Of a DNA stretch of 64,000 nucleotides, positions 25,326 to 33,490 are shown piece after piece. Under the pieces are notes generated by a model, which saw only the letters and a program-made list of their open reading frames with translations, did not search any database and had not been told where the DNA came from. Numbering within the stretch: position 1 is the first letter of the stretch; the number at the start of each line of letters is the position of its first letter. A program made the position numbers and the translations under genes. Source of the DNA: Streptomyces cellostaticus. Its GTDB lineage: Bacteria; Actinomycetota; Actinomycetes; Streptomycetales; Streptomycetaceae. The DNA is taken from NCBI RefSeq assembly GCF_001513965.1, contig NZ_KQ948016.1, positions 647,266-711,265 on the forward strand, written 5' to 3'.

Positions 25326-25907
25326 ATGTCTGAACACGGGGGCGGGGCAGACGAGGCACCGCGCGACGACGTTCCCAGGTCACGGCTGTACGACTATGCG
25401 GAGATGACGGTTCCCGCACCGGAGGAACCGGAGCCGTCACCGGAGCGGGCGGGCCCCGCGGCGGGCCGTTCGACGGTCCCTTCGCCGGAGCGGGCCTCCG
25501 CCGAAGCGGCCGAAGCCGAAGTCCGCAGGCGGGAGTTCGCCGCCTTGCTCGATGAGTTCCGCCGTACCCCCGTCCTGGTGCCGTTGGGCGACGGCCCGGG
25601 CCCGGACTCCGAACGCGGTCTGCTGACCGCCGATCTGGGCGGCCTCCGTTTCCTCCTGGCCTTCTCCGACGAGCAGGCGCTGGCCCGTTACGCCGTCGCG
25701 CGCGGCGAGCCGGCCCGCGAGTGGACGTATCAGACGATCCTCGGCGCACGCCTGCTGGACGTGGCCGTGCCCGCGGCCGGGGTGCCGTGCGGAGTGGCCC
25801 TGGACTGCGCGGACGGCGAGGAAGGCATGGTGTTTCCGCCCGTGCGCGGGATCGTGCCGGACGAGGTGGCGGTGGACGTCGACAAGGGGACGGGGGACAC
25901 GAGGTGA
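25326..25907 (+). CDS. SseB-family protein
   Basis: A 193-residue protein. The first 65 residues are disordered and rich in Pro, Glu and Ala with a degenerate repeat around PSPERA. The C-terminal domain is SseB-like (RREFAALLDEFRRTPVLVPL, LRFLLAFSDEQALARYAVAR, GVALDCADGEEGMVFPPVRG). SseB-like proteins often occur beside WXG100/toxin genes in actinomycetes. The stop overlaps the next gene by 4 nt (GTGA), so it is translationally coupled to the cassette below. Starts at 25314 or 25317 are also possible. Confidence 0.75.
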   Translation: MSEHGGGADEAPRDDVPRSRLYDYAEMTVPAPEEPEPSPERAGPAAGRSTVPSPERASAEAAEAEVRRREFAALLDEFRRTPVLVPLGDGPGPDSERGLLTADLGGLRFLLAFSDEQALARYAVARGEPAREWTYQTILGARLLDVAVPAAGVPCGVALDCADGEEGMVFPPVRGIVPDEVAVDVDKGTGDTR

Positions 25908-26563
25908 CCGACGGCGGCAAGGACCTGAAGACCGACGGGCTCGGCCTGATCGCCAAGGGTCTGACCGAGGCGCTGGGCGAGCTGAAGGAGCTCGGCATGG
26001 TCGGCGAGGCCGGGGCCGGGCGCGGCTTCGGTGACATCGCCCTGTCCGGGCTGGAACTCGGCCACGAGGGGCTGACGGGTGAGTTCAAGTCGTTCTGCGA
26101 GCGCTGGGAATGGGGCGTGCGGTCGCTGATCAACGAGGGCAACGGCTTCGCCGAGAAGACGGGCCTGGCGGCGGGCACGTACTACGAGACCGACAAGTAC
26201 GTCGAGGGCACCTTCAAGGTCGTCACCAACGCGGCCATCGGCAATCCGTACGCCTCCGAGGAGGACGTCGAGAAGATGGGCTGGGGCGACATCGCGAAGT
26301 CCGGTGTCTACAGCGGCAACGTGGACTACAGCAAGGAGTCCTTCGACCAGGCCCTGGCCAACAGCGGGCAGGGCTGGAAGGACGCGGGCCGGGACGTGAT
26401 GACCTCGCGCACCATCGGCGTGATGCCGGGCCTGAACCCCGAGAACCTGCACGGCGCGATGGGGGTGTCGGACCAGGAGTACAACCAGTTCCTGGACGAC
26501 ACCTTCGGCCCGTCTCCCGAGGCCCGTGCCAAGGCGGCCGGGCAGCAGGGCGGTGAGGGCTGA
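25904..26563 (+). CDS. Hypothetical protein of the WXG100/toxin cassette
   Basis: A 219-residue protein of no recognised family. It is predicted mostly helical and acidic, with FCERWEWGVRSLINEGNG (residues 65-82), resembling a WXG-like turn between helices. YYETD at about 92-96 fits the YxxxD export pattern of type VII secretion substrates, though it is not at the C-terminus. The start GTG overlaps the SseB stop, and its own stop overlaps the next ATG (TGATG). By position it may be a partner or chaperone for the large toxin-like protein downstream. Confidence 0.65.
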   Translation: MTDGGKDLKTDGLGLIAKGLTEALGELKELGMVGEAGAGRGFGDIALSGLELGHEGLTGEFKSFCERWEWGVRSLINEGNGFAEKTGLAAGTYYETDKYVEGTFKVVTNAAIGNPYASEEDVEKMGWGDIAKSGVYSGNVDYSKESFDQALANSGQGWKDAGRDVMTSRTIGVMPGLNPENLHGAMGVSDQEYNQFLDDTFGPSPEARAKAAGQQGGEG

Positions 26564-28239
26564 TGGGGCTCGGAGACCTCACCAACTCGCTGCTGGGCGG
26601 TGCGGAGGACCTCTACGACGCGGGCAAGAAGAAGCTCGGCGAGGGCGTCGACTGGGCCACGGACAAGGTGGGCGAGGGCCTGGACTACGTCGGTGCGCAC
26701 GACTGGGCCGACAGTGTGGAGGACTGGGGCGACGAGGTCGCCTCCGACCTGGGTGCCACCCCCGGCGAGCAGCAGCTCGGCCAGACCGAGGAGGCCGACG
26801 AGCTCGTCCACGGCAAGCCGGACAAGATCCGCGAGAGCGCCAAGCACCTGCGGGACTTCCACGGCGCTTTCGACAAGGTCAGTCAGGGGCTGAGGAAGGT
26901 CGACTCCTCCGGCTGGCAGGGCGAGGGCGGCAACGCGTTCCGGGAGAAGTTCGGCGTTCATCCCGCCAAGTGGGCGCAGGCGGCCGAGGCCTGCAACGCG
27001 GCGGCGGGGGCGCTGGAGTCGTACGCGGGCACCGTCAAGTGGGCGCAGGGCCAGGCCAAGGAGGCCGTGGAGCTCTACAAGAAGGGGGTGAAGGCGTCCA
27101 AGGACGCGGTCGACGCGTACAACAAGAAGGTCGACGCCTACAACGCCAAGATCAAGGCGAACGAGGACCCGGGCCCCAAGCCCGAGCCGTTCAAGGACCC
27201 CGGCAAGGCCGACGTCAAGGCCGCGGCCGAGAAGCTCGCCGAGGCCCGCAAGCAGCGCAACACGGCCGCCTCCGAGGCACAGGGCAAGGTCAAGGCGGCC
27301 CTCGCGCACGCACCCGCCGAACCCCCGCCGCTGGAGCGCCTCGGCAACAACCTCTCCGACGGCTACCAGGCCGTCAACACCGAACTCACCCATGTCGTCG
27401 GCGGCGCCCTCAAGGGCACGGCCGGACTGCTGAACTTCGTCCGGGGCCTGAACCCCACCGACCCCTACAACCTCACCCACCCGGCCGCCTACCTGCAGAA
27501 CGTCAGCATGACGCTCTCCGGCCTGGTCTCCACGGCCACGCATCCCGAACGGGTCGTCCAGGCCGCCGTGGACGGCTTCAAGAAGGACCCCTCGGAGTTC
27601 GTCGGCCGCCTGATCCCCGAGCTGATCGGTACCAAGGGCGCCGGCCTCGCCCGCGGCGGACTGCGGCTCGGCCTGCGGACGGCGACGAAGGAGGGCCTGG
27701 AGTCGGCGGCGCAACGCGGAGTACGGGAGGGCCTTGAGCGTCAGGCCGCCAGAGGTGCCGGGGACCCCATGCCCGAGCGTGCCGACGTCATGCAGGCGCT
27801 GCGCGACTCCAAACCGGAGATCGTGAACAAGAAATGGCCGGACACTGATGGCCGTTACTATGCGGACCGGGTGCTCTCCGGTGGCCGTCCGGACGGGGAG
27901 AAAGTCTTCGCAGGGCATGGCTATCTCAAAAGCAGGGCCGGCGAAACCGTGGTTCCCGAGGGAACCAACATCTCTTTCTACGTGCAGCACGGAGACGCAC
28001 TTCCCGGGCTCAACGGCCTGACCGTCGAGCGAGGCGTATATCCGGGGGGTTACGTGGAGACGTTCGGACCGGGCGATGTAATTCCGAACTACACGCTGGC
28101 GCCTCCCGTCTCATCGGGCGGTGGAGGTTTCAGTGTGTTCGAGAATTCGACGACCGTCGGCAAGGAGACCGCCCTGAGCGAGCTGCTGAAGCCCGGCATG
28201 GGAAATGTTCACTGGGCGGCATGCCGTGAGCTCAAGTAG
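26563..28239 (+). CDS. WXG100-type polymorphic toxin-like protein
   Basis: A 558-residue protein built like a polymorphic toxin. The N-terminal part (1-90) is acidic and helical. Residues 85-180 form a WXG100-like helical hairpin with W118-x-G120 in SSGWQGEGGNAFREKF. A Lys/Ala-rich coiled region (180-250) and a hydrophobic Gly/Ala-rich region (290-400) follow. The C-terminal about 135 residues differ in base composition and encode a compact domain with VFAGHGYL (His452), EGTNISFYVQHGD, GDVIPNYTLAPP and VHWAACREL (Cys554). This resembles the Stv-type putative adhesin/toxin domain found at the ends of such proteins. Two immunity-like genes follow. Activity unknown. Confidence 0.72.
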   Translation: MGLGDLTNSLLGGAEDLYDAGKKKLGEGVDWATDKVGEGLDYVGAHDWADSVEDWGDEVASDLGATPGEQQLGQTEEADELVHGKPDKIRESAKHLRDFHGAFDKVSQGLRKVDSSGWQGEGGNAFREKFGVHPAKWAQAAEACNAAAGALESYAGTVKWAQGQAKEAVELYKKGVKASKDAVDAYNKKVDAYNAKIKANEDPGPKPEPFKDPGKADVKAAAEKLAEARKQRNTAASEAQGKVKAALAHAPAEPPPLERLGNNLSDGYQAVNTELTHVVGGALKGTAGLLNFVRGLNPTDPYNLTHPAAYLQNVSMTLSGLVSTATHPERVVQAAVDGFKKDPSEFVGRLIPELIGTKGAGLARGGLRLGLRTATKEGLESAAQRGVREGLERQAARGAGDPMPERADVMQALRDSKPEIVNKKWPDTDGRYYADRVLSGGRPDGEKVFAGHGYLKSRAGETVVPEGTNISFYVQHGDALPGLNGLTVERGVYPGGYVETFGPGDVIPNYTLAPPVSSGGGGFSVFENSTTVGKETALSELLKPGMGNVHWAACRELK

Positions 28240-28266
28240 AATGTTCCGACCTGTGAGGAGCCATAC

Positions 28267-28680
28267 ATGCCTGTAACAAAAAAACGCCACTGGGTGTTGA
28301 CGGACGTGTCACTCGTCGTCAAGGGACGCGATCTCCAGCCCGAGGAGATCACATCCTTCCTCGGTATCGAGCCCACTGGTGTGCGCAACCCGGGACCCAG
28401 CAAATGGGATCACCCGGGCAAGGTCGACGGAGAGTGGGGGATCAACTGCAACGAGAATGTCAGCCGGGACTTTCACGAGCAGCTGGGCAACATCCTTTCC
28501 ACGGTGGAAAGCAAGCGGACCGAGCTCGCGCAATTGGTCGAGCGGGGATACGAAGTGATCGTCGACATCTACGGATTCGCCGGGAACGACTGCTCCCTCA
28601 CCCTCCAGCCGGAGGAACTCAAGCGAATCGCACGTCTAGGCTTCCCCCTCTGGGTCGCAGCCAATATGAACGAACGCTGA
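28267..28680 (+). CDS. DUF4279 immunity-like protein 1
   Basis: A 137-residue protein of the DUF4279 family (LVVKGRDLQPEEITSFLGI, TGVRNPGPSKWDHPGK, IVDIYGFAGNDCSLTLQPEE). DUF4279 proteins are common as candidate immunity proteins next to polymorphic toxins. It starts 28 nt after the toxin-like gene, with GAGGAG upstream. Codon use is less GC-biased than the chromosome average, as in the toxin C-terminus, which suggests joint transfer. It likely binds and neutralises the C-terminal domain of the preceding protein; this is inferred from position. Confidence 0.72.
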   Translation: MPVTKKRHWVLTDVSLVVKGRDLQPEEITSFLGIEPTGVRNPGPSKWDHPGKVDGEWGINCNENVSRDFHEQLGNILSTVESKRTELAQLVERGYEVIVDIYGFAGNDCSLTLQPEELKRIARLGFPLWVAANMNER

Positions 28681-28690
28681 AAGAACAGTC

Positions 28691-29137
28691 ATGGAACCTG
28701 GAGCGAAGTTGAAGCCGTGGGGTAACTTGAGCACGTCCCTGGTCGTATCAGGCCAGGAAGTGAATTCTGATCTTCTGCTTGCGGCGTTGCAACTCACCGA
28801 CAGTGAGGAGTTCTCCTCGTCCGAAGGTGTGGGCATCTATTCCGGTCCCGACTGGGCCACGCTCACCGTTGACGAACGACACTCGAAAAGCCCCGATGAA
28901 CAGGCCGCGGAACTTATCGGATTCCTCAGCCCCCGCAAGCCGTCGCTCGACGCGCTGAAAGAGGCGGGAAAATCGGTGAAGGTCGACGTAGCAGGCATTG
29001 CCGAATCATCAGGGACGGGACTCTACCTCTCGCCAGACGTTCTTGCCGGTCTTGCAGAGCTGGGAGTCCCGGTCAGCTTTACAACGGTCCGGGAATCCGG
29101 GGAGGACGAGGAAGACCCGCTCGCCTGGCTCGACTGA
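28691..29137 (+). CDS. DUF4279-like immunity protein 2 (paralogue)
   Basis: A 148-residue protein related to the preceding gene product. The N-terminal pattern TSLVVSGQEVNSDLLLAAL aligns with VSLVVKGRDLQPEEITSFL, and VAGIAESSGTGLYLSPDVL aligns with IYGFAGNDCSLTLQPEEL. The two are thus diverged copies of one domain. The gene starts 10 nt after the first copy and shares its lower GC content. It ends in an acidic tail. It may be a second immunity protein for a different toxin variant or a degenerating copy. Function inferred from position. Confidence 0.68.
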   Translation: MEPGAKLKPWGNLSTSLVVSGQEVNSDLLLAALQLTDSEEFSSSEGVGIYSGPDWATLTVDERHSKSPDEQAAELIGFLSPRKPSLDALKEAGKSVKVDVAGIAESSGTGLYLSPDVLAGLAELGVPVSFTTVRESGEDEEDPLAWLD

Positions 29138-29163
29138 ACGGGCCTGTTACTCAAGGGGAACCG

Positions 29164-29397
29164 CTATTCCTCGGGCGGAAACACCGGCTCCCCGCTGCCC
29201 ACCAGCGTGATGACGATCGCCTCCACCGGGCAGCTCTCGGCCGCCTCCAGGATCTGTTCGCTCGCGTCGGTGTCCGGGTCGGCGGGGTGGGACTGGCGGG
29301 CGGAGTCGAGGCGGAAGCCGGACGGGGCGTGGTGGAGGCACTGGGCCGAGCCGATGCAGACGGACCGGTCGACCTCGACGTGCCAGCGGTCGCCCAT
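29164..29397 (-). CDS. 3Fe-4S ferredoxin
   Basis: A 77-residue ferredoxin. Cys14, Cys20 and Cys56 (CIGSAQC ... SCP) are cluster ligands, and the position that carries the fourth Cys in 4Fe-4S proteins is Ser17, so a 3Fe-4S cluster is expected. Such ferredoxins pass electrons to cytochromes P450. It starts 2 nt after the aldehyde dehydrogenase stop, so the two are co-transcribed. The only P450 in the window is CYP125 at 50821, which is an attractive but unproven partner. Confidence 0.88.
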   Translation of the reverse strand: MGDRWHVEVDRSVCIGSAQCLHHAPSGFRLDSARQSHPADPDTDASEQILEAAESCPVEAIVITLVGSGEPVFPPEE

Positions 29398-29399
29398 CC

Positions 29400-30851
29400 C
29401 TACGACCCCGCCGGCAGGTGGATCATCTTGTGTTCGAGGTACTCGCCGTAGCCCTCGGGGCCGAACTCCCGCCCCAGGCCGGAGTTCTTGTAGCCGCCGA
29501 ACGGGCCCAGCATGTCCAGGCTGAAGGTGTTGACGGAGTAGGTGCCGGTGCGGACCTGGCGGGCGATGTCGATGCCGTGCTCGACATCGGCCGTCCACAC
29601 GCTGCCGGACAGGCCGTAGTCCGAGTCGTTGGCGATCTTCACCGCTTCCTGTTCGTCGCCGTAGGGGAGCAGGCAGATCACGGGGCCGAAGATCTCCTCG
29701 CGGGCGATCCGCATGGAGTTGTCGACGTCGCCGAAGAGGGTCGGTTCGACGTACCAGCCGCGCTCCAGGCCGGCCGGGCGGCCGCCGCCGGTGAGGATCT
29801 TGGCGCCCTCTTCCTGGCCGATGCGGATGTAGTCGAGGTTGCGCTGCTGCTGGCGCCGGGCGACCAGCGGGCCGACCTGGGTGGCCGGGTCGAGCGGGTC
29901 GCCGACCTTCAGCGCGGTGGCCGCCTGTGCGAAGGCGTCCGCGAACTCGTCGTAGCGGGCGCGCGGGACGAGGATGCGGGTCTGGGCGACGCAGGCCTGC
30001 CCGTTGTTCATCCAGGCCGCCGGGACGATGCCCGCCACCGCCGTCGCCACCTCGGCGTCGGGCAGCACGACCGCCGCCGACTTGCCGCCCAGCTCCAGCG
30101 TGACCCGGGTGAGGTTGCGGGCGGCCACCTCCATCACCCGCTTGCCGGCCGCGACCGAGCCGGTGAAGGAGACCTTGTCGACGCCGGGGTGCCCGACCAG
30201 GTACTCGCTGACCTCGCGGTCGGCGGGGAGGATGGACAGGACTCCCTCCGGCAGGCCGGCCTCGCGGGCGATCTCGCCGAGCAGGTACGCGTCCAGCGGG
30301 GACTCCGGGGACGGCTTGAGCACGACCGTGCAGCCGGTCAGCAGCGCGGGCGCGAGCTTGGCGGCGGCGACGAACTGCGGGACGTTCCAGGGGACCACGG
30401 CGGCGACGACGCCGACCGGTTCGCGGCGGACGAGGATCGGCCCGAGGACGCCGTCCCTGCGCTCCTCGTACGTGCAGTCCCCCGCGACCCTGATCGCCGC
30501 GTCCCACACCATCATCGCGCCGAGCGCCTGGGCCAGCACGCTCCAGGAGTACGGGGAGCCGTTCTCGGCGGAGATCACCCGGGCGATCTCCTCGTGCCGG
30601 GCGAGGATGCCGTCCTTGATCCGGGTGACGACCTCGATCCGCTCCGCAAGCGAGGCGCGCGGCCAGGGACCTTCGTCGAAGGCGCGGCGCGCGACGGCCA
30701 CCGCCCGGTCGACGTCCTGGCGGCCGGCGTGCGGCACCCGGCCGATGACCTCCTCGGTGTGCGGGGAGATCACCTCGATGACGTCCTTGCCCAGGGGGTC
30801 GCTCAACTCCCCGCCGATGAACAGCTGTCCGTGTTCCACGAGCTCGGTCAT
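29400..30851 (-). CDS. NAD-dependent aldehyde dehydrogenase
   Basis: A 483-residue ALDH-superfamily enzyme. Catalytic Cys287 lies in NNGQACVAQ, the general base Glu253 in TLELGGKS and the nucleotide motif FTGSVAAGK near 229. It oxidises an aldehyde to an acid. The ATG is at 30851. It is in an operon with a P450-type ferredoxin and diverges from a metallo-beta-lactamase gene. The promoter contains two palindromes shared with sterol-type genes here, so it may convert a sterol side-chain aldehyde to the acid before CoA activation. Substrate is inferred only. Confidence 0.87.
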   Translation of the reverse strand: MTELVEHGQLFIGGELSDPLGKDVIEVISPHTEEVIGRVPHAGRQDVDRAVAVARRAFDEGPWPRASLAERIEVVTRIKDGILARHEEIARVISAENGSPYSWSVLAQALGAMMVWDAAIRVAGDCTYEERRDGVLGPILVRREPVGVVAAVVPWNVPQFVAAAKLAPALLTGCTVVLKPSPESPLDAYLLGEIAREAGLPEGVLSILPADREVSEYLVGHPGVDKVSFTGSVAAGKRVMEVAARNLTRVTLELGGKSAAVVLPDAEVATAVAGIVPAAWMNNGQACVAQTRILVPRARYDEFADAFAQAATALKVGDPLDPATQVGPLVARRQQQRNLDYIRIGQEEGAKILTGGGRPAGLERGWYVEPTLFGDVDNSMRIAREEIFGPVICLLPYGDEQEAVKIANDSDYGLSGSVWTADVEHGIDIARQVRTGTYSVNTFSLDMLGPFGGYKNSGLGREFGPEGYGEYLEHKMIHLPAGS

Positions 30852-30882
30852 GACCGACTGCCTCCCGCCGCACCGCCTGTTT

Positions 30883-30913
30883 CTGACGCTGTTTCAGAAC
30901 TGATATCAGTTCT
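30883..30913. promoter_or_regulatory. Two adjacent palindromes in the ALDH/MBL divergent promoter
   Basis: CTGACGCTGTTTCAG (30883-30897) is a one-base variant of the palindrome at 6637. It abuts the perfect 18-bp palindrome AGAACTGATATCAGTTCT (30896-30913), which has the AGAAC-N8-GTTCT pattern also found before fadA5 at 52236. They lie 32-62 nt from the ALDH start and 51 nt or more from the hydrolase start, so either gene could be controlled. Confidence 0.65.
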
Positions 30914-30963
30914 AGTTATAGTGGGCAATGGCCGTGGGGTGCGGGCGGCGGGGCGGAGGACAG

Positions 30964-31989
30964 ATGGCGAAGACGTTCGATCACGGCGGGGGCGTACGGT
31001 CCGTTCAGGTGCCCATTCCGGACAATCCCCTGGGCCACACGCTGGTGTACGTCGTGGACACCGACCGGGGCCCGGTGCTGGTCGACACCGGCTGGGACGA
31101 TCCGGCCTCCTGGGACGCGCTGACGGCGGGGCTGGCGGCCTGCGGTACGTCGGTCCAGGAGGTGCACGGGGTCGTCATCACACATCACCACCCGGACCAC
31201 CACGGGCTGTCGGGGCAGGTGCGGGAGGCTTCCGGTGCCTGGGTGGCGATGCACGCGGCCGACGCGGCGATCGTGCGCAGGGCGCGGCAGACGCGTCCGG
31301 AGCGCTGGTACGCGTACATGGCCGCCAAGCTGACGGCCGCCGGGGCGCCCGAGGAGCACGTCGCTCCGCTGCGCGCCCCGCGCCGCCGCACCCTTCCCGG
31401 TCTCGCCCCCGCTCTGCCCGACCGCGAGATCGTCCCCGGCGAACTCCTCGGCCTGCCCGGCCGCCGGCTGCGGGCGATCTGGACGCCGGGCCACACCCCC
31501 GGCCATGTCTGCCTGCACCTGGAGGAGGAGCACCCCGCCCGGCGCCCGGGGCACGGGCGGCTGTTCAGCGGCGACCACCTCCTCCCGGAGATCACCCCGC
31601 ACATCGGTCTGTACGAGGATCCCGACGACGCCACGGTGACCGACCCCCTCGGCGACTACCTGGACTCCCTGGAGCGGGTGGGGCGCCTCGGCCCGGCCGA
31701 GGTGCTCCCCGCCCACCAGTACTCCTTCGGCGACGCACCCGGCCGGGTACGGGAGTTGCTCGTCCACCACGAGCAGCGCCTCACCGGTCTGCTGGCCCTC
31801 CTGCGCGAACCGCTCACCCCCTGGCAGCTGGCCGAGCGCATGGAGTGGAACCGGCCCTGGCCCGACATCCCCTACGGATCGAGAACCATCGCGGTCTCGG
31901 AGGCCGAGGCCCATCTGCGCCGCCTGGTGAAGCTGGGCCGGGCGGAACCGGTGCCGGGGAGCGAGCCGGTGGCCTACGTGGCGGTGTGA
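30964..31989 (+). CDS. Metallo-beta-lactamase-fold hydrolase
   Basis: A 341-residue MBL-fold protein. The metal motif THHHPDHHG holds His74, His76, Asp78 and His79. Further ligands are visible in WTPGHTPGHVCLH and FSGDHLL. The C-terminal about 90 residues form a helical extension (PAHQYSFGDAPGRVRELLVHH ... WQLAERMEW) as in LACTB2-like thioesterases and lactonases. It may hydrolyse a thioester or lactone. The ATG at 30964 follows GGAGGA, and an in-frame ATG at 30928 lacks such a site. It diverges from the ALDH/ferredoxin operon across the shared operators. Confidence 0.84.
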   Translation: MAKTFDHGGGVRSVQVPIPDNPLGHTLVYVVDTDRGPVLVDTGWDDPASWDALTAGLAACGTSVQEVHGVVITHHHPDHHGLSGQVREASGAWVAMHAADAAIVRRARQTRPERWYAYMAAKLTAAGAPEEHVAPLRAPRRRTLPGLAPALPDREIVPGELLGLPGRRLRAIWTPGHTPGHVCLHLEEEHPARRPGHGRLFSGDHLLPEITPHIGLYEDPDDATVTDPLGDYLDSLERVGRLGPAEVLPAHQYSFGDAPGRVRELLVHHEQRLTGLLALLREPLTPWQLAERMEWNRPWPDIPYGSRTIAVSEAEAHLRRLVKLGRAEPVPGSEPVAYVAV

Positions 31990-31995
31990 CTCCGG

Positions 31996-33465
31996 TCAGC
32001 GGGCCGCAGTGGGAACACCCTGGCCGAGGCGCGCCAGGAAGGCCCGCTCGTCCGCCGTCAGGGGTGGGCCGGAGAGCGGGGGCAGCGCGGGGCCCATCAG
32101 CGCGGACAGGACGGCGTCCGGTCGCATCAGCCGCGTCGGGCCCGTGCGCAGGCAGGTGACGTCCCACAGGGCGGATGCCGCAGCGTAGGAGCCGGCGGCG
32201 GCCTTCGTCAGGCGCTGTGAGTACCCCGCGGTGAGGCGGTGCGCCAGGGTCGGGCTGCCGCCCTCCACACCGGGATACAGGACGTCCGTGCTGACGGCCA
32301 CGGACCACGCCGCCTCGACGGACCCGGCCAGCGTGCGCTGGACGCGGCGGGCCAGCCCGGGCGCGGCGACGTCGGTCTGCCGGACGGCTTCGGCCAGGGA
32401 CTGGGCGCCGAGCGCGGCCACCGACATGCCCTGGCCGTAGAGGGGGTTGAAGGTGGCCGCGGCGTCGCCGAGGGCGACGAAGCGGTCGGGCCAGACGCGG
32501 GCCTTCTCCAGATACCGGCGGGAGTTGCTGGTGCTGTGACTGGTGAAGACCGGTGTGAGGGGCGTGGCGTCGGCGATGAGCCGGCCCACCAGAGGGCTCG
32601 GCAGTGCGAGGGCGTATCCGAGGAAGTCGTCGGGGTCCTTCGGGGGTTCGCTGCCGCGGGTGCCGCCCAGGCTGACCATCCACTGGTCGTTCTCGATGGG
32701 GACGATCATGCCGCTGCGTCCGGGGCGGCCGGTGTAGGGGTCGGCCTGGATCAGGGTCAGCGGCCAGTTCTGCGCGCCCTGCGGAACGCGGTAGACGCGG
32801 GTGGCATTGACCAGGCCGGAGTCGACGTTGTCCTCGCGGACGTCGTGGATGCCGAGCGCTTCGAGCCACCGCAGGACCCGGGTCCCCCGGCCGCTGGCGT
32901 CCACGACGAAGTCGGCGTCGAGCTCGGCTTCCCGGCCGTCGCCGGTGAGGCGCAGCCCGTGGTCGGCGAGGAGGCCGGGGGCGAACTCGCCGCCGGCCCC
33001 GGGTGACAGGCGTACGCCGAGCACCTGACGGGCGCTGCCGAGCAGCCCGGTCGCCTGGGCCCGGTGAACGGTGACGTTGGTGTTGCGCAGCACCGCGGTG
33101 CGCACGGCCCAGTCCAGCAGGGCCCTGCTGCACGTGATCGTGAGGTACTCGTCGTGCCGCCAGCGCCTGAACCAGCCCGCGGGGGTGAGGGCCAGCATGC
33201 CGGAGCTGAGCGAGATCTGCCTGGCGCCGGCCGCCAGCAGGTACGCGCGCATGCCCGCCTGGGGAACAAGCTTCTCCATCGCCTCCAGGCCACCGTGCAT
33301 CAGCAGGTGGGCATGGCGCCCCTGGGGCACACCGGTGCGGTGCTCGGGCCCGTCGGGCAGCTCGTCGCGGTCCAGCACCACCACGTGGTCCACGACCGGC
33401 GACAGCGCCGCGGCGGCGAGCATGCCGGCTATGCCGGCACCGATGACGACAGCTCTACGCGACAT
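31996..33465 (-). CDS. FAD-dependent oxidoreductase (PHBH-like monooxygenase)
   Basis: A 489-residue flavoprotein. The N-terminal Rossmann motif is VVIGAGIAGMLAAAAL. The second FAD motif is DFVVDASGRGTRVLRWL and the third FVALGDAAATFNPLYGQGMS. It resembles group A flavin monooxygenases and related epoxidase/halogenase-like enzymes of secondary metabolism. A membrane-active or lipophilic substrate is possible because several family members act on polyketides and terpenes. The ATG follows AGGAG, and the gene starts 25 nt after the DUF6545 gene on the same strand, so it probably belongs to that operon. Substrate unknown. Confidence 0.82.
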   Translation of the reverse strand: MSRRAVVIGAGIAGMLAAAALSPVVDHVVVLDRDELPDGPEHRTGVPQGRHAHLLMHGGLEAMEKLVPQAGMRAYLLAAGARQISLSSGMLALTPAGWFRRWRHDEYLTITCSRALLDWAVRTAVLRNTNVTVHRAQATGLLGSARQVLGVRLSPGAGGEFAPGLLADHGLRLTGDGREAELDADFVVDASGRGTRVLRWLEALGIHDVREDNVDSGLVNATRVYRVPQGAQNWPLTLIQADPYTGRPGRSGMIVPIENDQWMVSLGGTRGSEPPKDPDDFLGYALALPSPLVGRLIADATPLTPVFTSHSTSNSRRYLEKARVWPDRFVALGDAAATFNPLYGQGMSVAALGAQSLAEAVRQTDVAAPGLARRVQRTLAGSVEAAWSVAVSTDVLYPGVEGGSPTLAHRLTAGYSQRLTKAAAGSYAAASALWDVTCLRTGPTRLMRPDAVLSALMGPALPPLSGPPLTADERAFLARLGQGVPTAAR

Positions 33466-33490
33466 CACACTCCTAGTCCTTCGGCGTCCT

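Noticed and set aside
29418..32159. 913-codon open frame on the + strand
   Set aside because: It is antisense to the aldehyde dehydrogenase and then out of frame with the MBL gene. Composition and lack of motifs mark it as a shadow.
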